A stretch of DNA of 8,690 nt from Limisphaerales bacterium (lineage in GTDB: Bacteria; Verrucomicrobiota; Verrucomicrobiia; Limisphaerales; UBA11358): NCBI GenBank assembly GCA_003133815.1, contig PKZR01000264.1:817-9506 (forward strand), given 5' to 3'. The position numbers were made by a program, and so were the translations under genes. A model generated the notes under the pieces. That model worked only from the letters and a program-made list of their open reading frames with translations. It was not told the DNA's origin and did no database searches. Each line of letters starts with the position of its first letter. The stretch's first letter is position 1. Positions 6,072-8,690 of this stretch are shown piece after piece.

Positions 6072-6366
6072 CAATCGGGATCTGTCCGGCCGGGGGCGAA
6101 TCCGGCTCCGGCAGGGGCGCGAACCGTTGCCACCGGGGCGAGGTGGAAACTGTCCGGGGCGCGGCGCGTTTGGACGGCCCGGAGCATCGTTCTGGCCGGG
6201 ACGAGATCGGGTTTGGAACGGGCGAGACGCATTCCCAACGGGGAGAGCGACAATCTGTCAGGGCGAGATAGGATTTGACCGGGGCGAGCAGCCTTCCGGG
6301 CGGGGCGAGATGGAATCTGGAAGGGGCGAGATTGGTATTTTGGGGGCGAGACTCGGTTTTTCAGGG
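6072..6366. repeat. Degenerate 21-bp tandem repeat array, about 14 units
   Basis: The plus-strand unit is approximately CGGGGCGAGATNGGATTTG. Taking the C of the GGGGCGA core as reference, copies fall at 6076, 6097, 6118, 6139, 6160, 6181 (very degenerate), 6202, 6223, 6244, 6264, 6285, 6306, 6327 and 6347. Every step is 21 bp except two of 20. Individual units vary widely, but the G-rich core and the T-rich second half recur in phase. The period is seven codons, so several frames stay open on both strands (for example GRGEMESGRGEIGI on plus), but there is no start, ribosome site or protein-like sequence around it. I read the array as noncoding. It lies upstream of the 238-aa gene, starting about 75 bp before its ATG. 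Confidence 0.8.
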
Positions 6367-6655
6367 ATTTATGCGGTTTTCAAGGCTCCTGACCGACAGT
6401 TGTCCGCACCCGCCAACGCCAAATCCATGAGCGACTGCCAGAACTCGCAGTTCATCGTTGACGCGGCGGCCAGCCACGCCAGCCCGAACCAACCGACATG
6501 CAAGAGGGATTTTATTCACAAGATATACACATGTGCGGGTGTTTTTATTGGCGTCCGCCATGTGGCTTCCGCTCTTTGTTTTGAAAAATTGAGATTTAAT
6601 TGCGGTCCGCGGGCTGCCATCAGACCAACTGCAACTGTTTTTCATGCGGGATGGG
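6367..6655. other. Intergenic stretch without a supported gene
   Basis: About 290 bp between the 21-bp array and the candidate terminator after the emrA-like gene. Both strands contain open frames: on minus a 66-codon ATG frame starting MADANKNT that ends at 6361, and a shifted frame ending DNCRSGALKTA. Neither has a ribosome site or a recognisable domain. The base composition is more AT-rich from about 6510 to 6600. Nothing here can be called with confidence; it may be a decayed gene or a dispersed repeat. Confidence 0.4.
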
Positions 6656-6696
6656 AAAAACTCCAACAATGAGGAACGGGTTGTTCACCCCATTGT
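6656..6696 (-). terminator. Candidate terminator after the emrA-like gene
   Basis: On the minus strand ACAATGGGG... read from 6696 has a nine-position stem (6696-6688 with 6674-6666) including one G-U pair, a 13-nt loop, and then TGGAGTTTTT. It begins 42 bp past the emrA-like stop. The loop is long and the U-tract is offset by 5 nt, so the call is tentative. Confidence 0.4.
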
Positions 6697-6738
6697 GGAA
6701 TTCCTTGGTCATGCCGAGTAAGAAATGCTAAGTGGGTA

Positions 6739-7968
6739 TTAGATGGTGATTTTATTTCGATTCAAAATAAACTGGAAGCCAATCGCCGCCGCGATTGCCA
6801 GGATGATTGCGATGATCGCCGTCACAAAATCTGGCACGCGGAACGAACTCACTTGCACGCTCGGCGTCACGGAAAGTCCGGGGCCAATGGTGTGGTCGGC
6901 GGGCAGCGGCTCGTCAAAAATAATTTTCACCGGCACGCGCTGGATGACTTTCACGAAATTGCCCGTCGCATTTTCCGGCGGCAGCAGGCTGAAAGCCGCG
7001 CCGCTGCCCGCCTGCACGCTGTCCACGTGCGCGCGAAATTTCCTGCCGCCCAGCGCGTCAATCTCCACGAGCGCGGCCTGGCCGGGCTGCATTTTTTTCA
7101 ACTGCGACTCCTTGAAGTTCGCCACGACCCAGACTTCCACTGGCACAATGGACAAAATCGTCTGCCCGGTCTGAAGATAGTCGCCTCCTTCAACCTGCTT
7201 GCGGGTGATGCGCCCGTCGCACGGTGCAAAAATTTTCGTGTAGGACAAGTTTAATTGTGCCGACGCGACGTTCGTCTGTGCTTCCTCCCATTGTGATTTC
7301 GCCAGTCCGACTTCCGCTTCCGCCGCCGTGAGTTGTGAATGGGCTTCGTCCACTTTTGAGGTTTGAACCGCCGCATTTTCCTGCGCGGAAACCAAATTTG
7401 CCTGCGCGGAATTATTCGCGGCCTGTGCGGCGTCAAATTCCTGCTGTGAAATAGTCTTGTCCGCCAGCAACGATTTGGCGCGCTCGAAATTCGTCGCGGT
7501 GAGTTTCGCACTGGCTGCGCTCGCATCCATGTCCGCCTGCGCCTGCCGCGCGCTGTCCTCGGCCGTCGTGACTTTTTTGCGCATCAAATCATCCGCCGCG
7601 AAGATGGTTTTGACGTTCGCATCCTGTGACGCGGCGGCGGCCTGTTTTTGCGCAACGGTGATCGCGTAATCCGACGGGTCAATCTCGACGAGCAAATCAT
7701 TTGAGCGGACCAACTGATTGTCCAAAACGTGAACGGCGGAAACCTGGCCGTCAATGCGGGGCGCGATGGAAACAACGTGGCCGGCGATGAACGCGTCGTC
7801 GGTGGATTCGTGCGTCAGCGCGTCAAAAAAATATCCCAGACCGACGAACAACAGCGCGGCGAGAACGACGGCGGCCGGCCAGATGAACAGCGGCGAATTG
7901 AGTTTTGCGAGCCGATGGCCGTTGCCGCTGGCAGCGGGCGGAGCCGGTTGGTTTGGGTTTTCACTCAT
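6739..7968 (-). CDS. emrA: EmrA-like HlyD-family efflux adaptor with an extra C-terminal transmembrane helix
   Basis: Periplasmic adaptor (membrane fusion protein) linking an inner-membrane exporter to an outer-membrane channel. Its 409 residues show an N-terminal anchor (about 28-48), a first lipoyl half with STDDAFIAGHVVSIAPRIDG (55-74), a long Ala/Gln-rich coiled-coil hairpin (about 104-240), a second lipoyl half (APCDGRITRKQVEGGDYLQTG), and a beta-barrel with EmrA hallmarks: ANFKESQLKKM (283-293), SLLPPENATGNFVKVIQR (327-344) and GPGLSV. EmrA proteins normally end soon after this point. Here about 30 more residues follow, including a hydrophobic helix (380-402, FVTAIIAIILAIAAAIGFQFI) and a basic tail. 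The ATG is 6 bp past the stop of the RND gene, implying translational coupling with that pump; its usual MFS partner is 1.5 kb downstream. Family is certain; the true partner pump is not. Confidence 0.93.
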   Translation of the reverse strand: MSENPNQPAPPAASGNGHRLAKLNSPLFIWPAAVVLAALLFVGLGYFFDALTHESTDDAFIAGHVVSIAPRIDGQVSAVHVLDNQLVRSNDLLVEIDPSDYAITVAQKQAAAASQDANVKTIFAADDLMRKKVTTAEDSARQAQADMDASAASAKLTATNFERAKSLLADKTISQQEFDAAQAANNSAQANLVSAQENAAVQTSKVDEAHSQLTAAEAEVGLAKSQWEEAQTNVASAQLNLSYTKIFAPCDGRITRKQVEGGDYLQTGQTILSIVPVEVWVVANFKESQLKKMQPGQAALVEIDALGGRKFRAHVDSVQAGSGAAFSLLPPENATGNFVKVIQRVPVKIIFDEPLPADHTIGPGLSVTPSVQVSSFRVPDFVTAIIAIILAIAAAIGFQFILNRNKITI

Positions 7969-7974
7969 GGCAAA

Positions 7975-8690
7975 TCACTTTTCCACGGGCGGGGTGTTTT
8001 CGCCAGTGTGATCCTTCGCGATCAAAATGTAGATGGACGGCACGACGAGCAGCGTGAAAAAGGTGCCGATGGTCATGCCGCTGACGAGCACGATGCCTAT
8101 GGAATTGCGCGCCGCCGCGCCCGCGCCGGTGACGAGCGTGAGCGGGAAGTTGCCGGCGATGGTGGCGACGGTGGTCATCAGCACCGGGCGCAACCGCAGC
8201 ATGGCGGATTCGCGGATGGCCGCGATTTTCGGCCGGCCCTGGCGCTGGAGTTGGTTGGCGAACTCGACGATTAGAATGCCGTTTTTGGAAATCAAGCCGA
8301 CGAGCGTGATGAGCCCGACCTCGGAATAAATGTTCACGGAAGTCGTCCAGCCGTCGGTCCAGAAATGAAGGTTCGGGTTCGGCATTTTCCAGAAGCAAAA
8401 AATCAGCGCGCCGAAAATCGCCAGCGGCACGGAGCCTAGGATGATGATGAACGGATCGCGGAAGCTGTTGAACTGCGCGGCGAGCACGAGAATGATCAGC
8501 ACGACTGCCAGCAGGAACGCCGGCAGAAATTGATCACCTTCCTTGCGCAGAAACCGCGAGTCGCCGGTGTAATCGAGCTTGTAGCCGCTCGGCAGCATCT
8601 TGGCGCATTCGCTTTCGAGAAATTTCAGCGCGGTGTCCAGCGGCACGATGGCGACGCCGCTGATCTTGACGGAGTTCAACTGCTGGAACC
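7975..8690 (-). CDS. RND multidrug efflux permease (HAE1/AcrB type), C-terminal part
   Basis: Only the last 238 complete codons are visible; the gene enters from beyond 8690 and the frame is open to the edge, so the TTG at 8679 is an internal Leu. It begins in the last periplasmic segment (QQLNSVKISGVAIVP...) and continues through the final transmembrane helices: FLPAFLLAVVLIILVLAAQF followed by NSFRDPFIIILGSVPLAIFGAL, the conserved GLITLVGLISKNGILIVEF block, RLRPVLMTTVATIAGNFPL, and GAGAAARNSIGIVLVSGM before the last helix. All match the C-terminal part of AcrB-like proton-driven drug exporters. The protein ends with a short polar tail (KDHTGENTPPVEK). It lies 6 bp before the EmrA-like adaptor gene. 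Substrate and full domain integrity cannot be judged from this part. Confidence 0.93.
   Translation of the reverse strand, partial: FQQLNSVKISGVAIVPLDTALKFLESECAKMLPSGYKLDYTGDSRFLRKEGDQFLPAFLLAVVLIILVLAAQFNSFRDPFIIILGSVPLAIFGALIFCFWKMPNPNLHFWTDGWTTSVNIYSEVGLITLVGLISKNGILIVEFANQLQRQGRPKIAAIRESAMLRLRPVLMTTVATIAGNFPLTLVTGAGAAARNSIGIVLVSGMTIGTFFTLLVVPSIYILIAKDHTGENTPPVEK

Noticed and set aside
6092..6159. Four G-runs of 4-5 on the plus strand as a possible G-quadruplex.
   Set aside because: The runs are 17 nt apart, too far for a standard quadruplex; they are explained by the 21-bp repeat core.
5343..6278. Plus-strand 311-codon frame opposite the 238-aa gene.
   Set aside because: It is the antisense shadow of that gene (Arg/Val/Leu-rich complement) run on into the 21-bp array.
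6635..6660. GTTTTTC/GAAAAAC inverted repeat.
   Set aside because: A weak A/T stem with an 11-nt loop; part of it already forms the U-tract of the candidate terminator after the emrA-like gene.
6361..6669. Minus-strand open frame in the emrA-array gap, including a 66-codon ATG frame starting MADANKNT.
   Set aside because: No ribosome site, no recognisable domain, and overlapping open frames on both strands; it ends at the edge of the repeat array.
6127..6672. Plus-strand 181-codon frame with heptapeptide repeats (GRGE-type).
   Set aside because: The repeats follow from the 21-bp DNA period. The frame is antisense to the local transcription direction, has no start signal, and its second half is unlike a protein domain.
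1..8690. CRISPR arrays, tRNA or rRNA genes, transposases, toxin-antitoxin or phage genes.
   Set aside because: None seen. The only tandem repeat is degenerate, without spacers, and no such protein families are encoded.

Overview
The window looks like chromosomal DNA of a Gram-negative bacterium. It carries a SurA-type periplasmic chaperone, an RND pump and an EmrAB-type tripartite efflux pair, all of which presuppose an outer membrane. Moderate GC, scarce Shine-Dalgarno sequences, palindromic repeats and a YXWXXGXW-repeat lipoprotein would suit the Verrucomicrobiota. That placement is an impression, not something the sequence proves.

Layout. Positions 1-735 (+) hold the 3' part of trpC (indole-3-glycerol phosphate synthase). 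It carries an in-frame palindromic insertion near its N terminus. trpC converges on a minus-strand group that reads, in transcription order, small membrane protein (3033-2830), SurA/PpiC-like foldase (2779-1820), pdxA (1786-791). The surA-pdxA order matches the enterobacterial surA-pdxA-ksgA arrangement. The 55-bp convergent gap holds two hairpins. One overlaps the pdxA stop codon and resembles the element inside trpC.

Upstream of that group, also on the minus strand, is an efflux island. In transcription order it reads: C-terminal part of an HAE1-type RND permease (runs off the window at 8690), an EmrA-like HlyD adaptor 6 bp later, a 742-bp gap with a candidate terminator and a degenerate 21-bp tandem array, an unrecognised 238-aa helical protein, a strong intrinsic terminator, an EmrB/QacA-type 14-TM exporter whose ATG directly follows the terminator T-tract, and a YXWXXGXW lipoprotein with its own terminator.

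Working together: the adaptor would bridge an inner-membrane pump (the DHA2 exporter, possibly the RND permease) to an outer-membrane channel not present here. SurA assists folding of outer-membrane proteins. TrpC and PdxA are housekeeping enzymes for tryptophan and pyridoxal phosphate. Most genes are ordinary. The least explained features are the coding palindrome in trpC, the 21-bp array, and the terminator-bounded unknown gene that separates the emrA-like and emrB-like genes.
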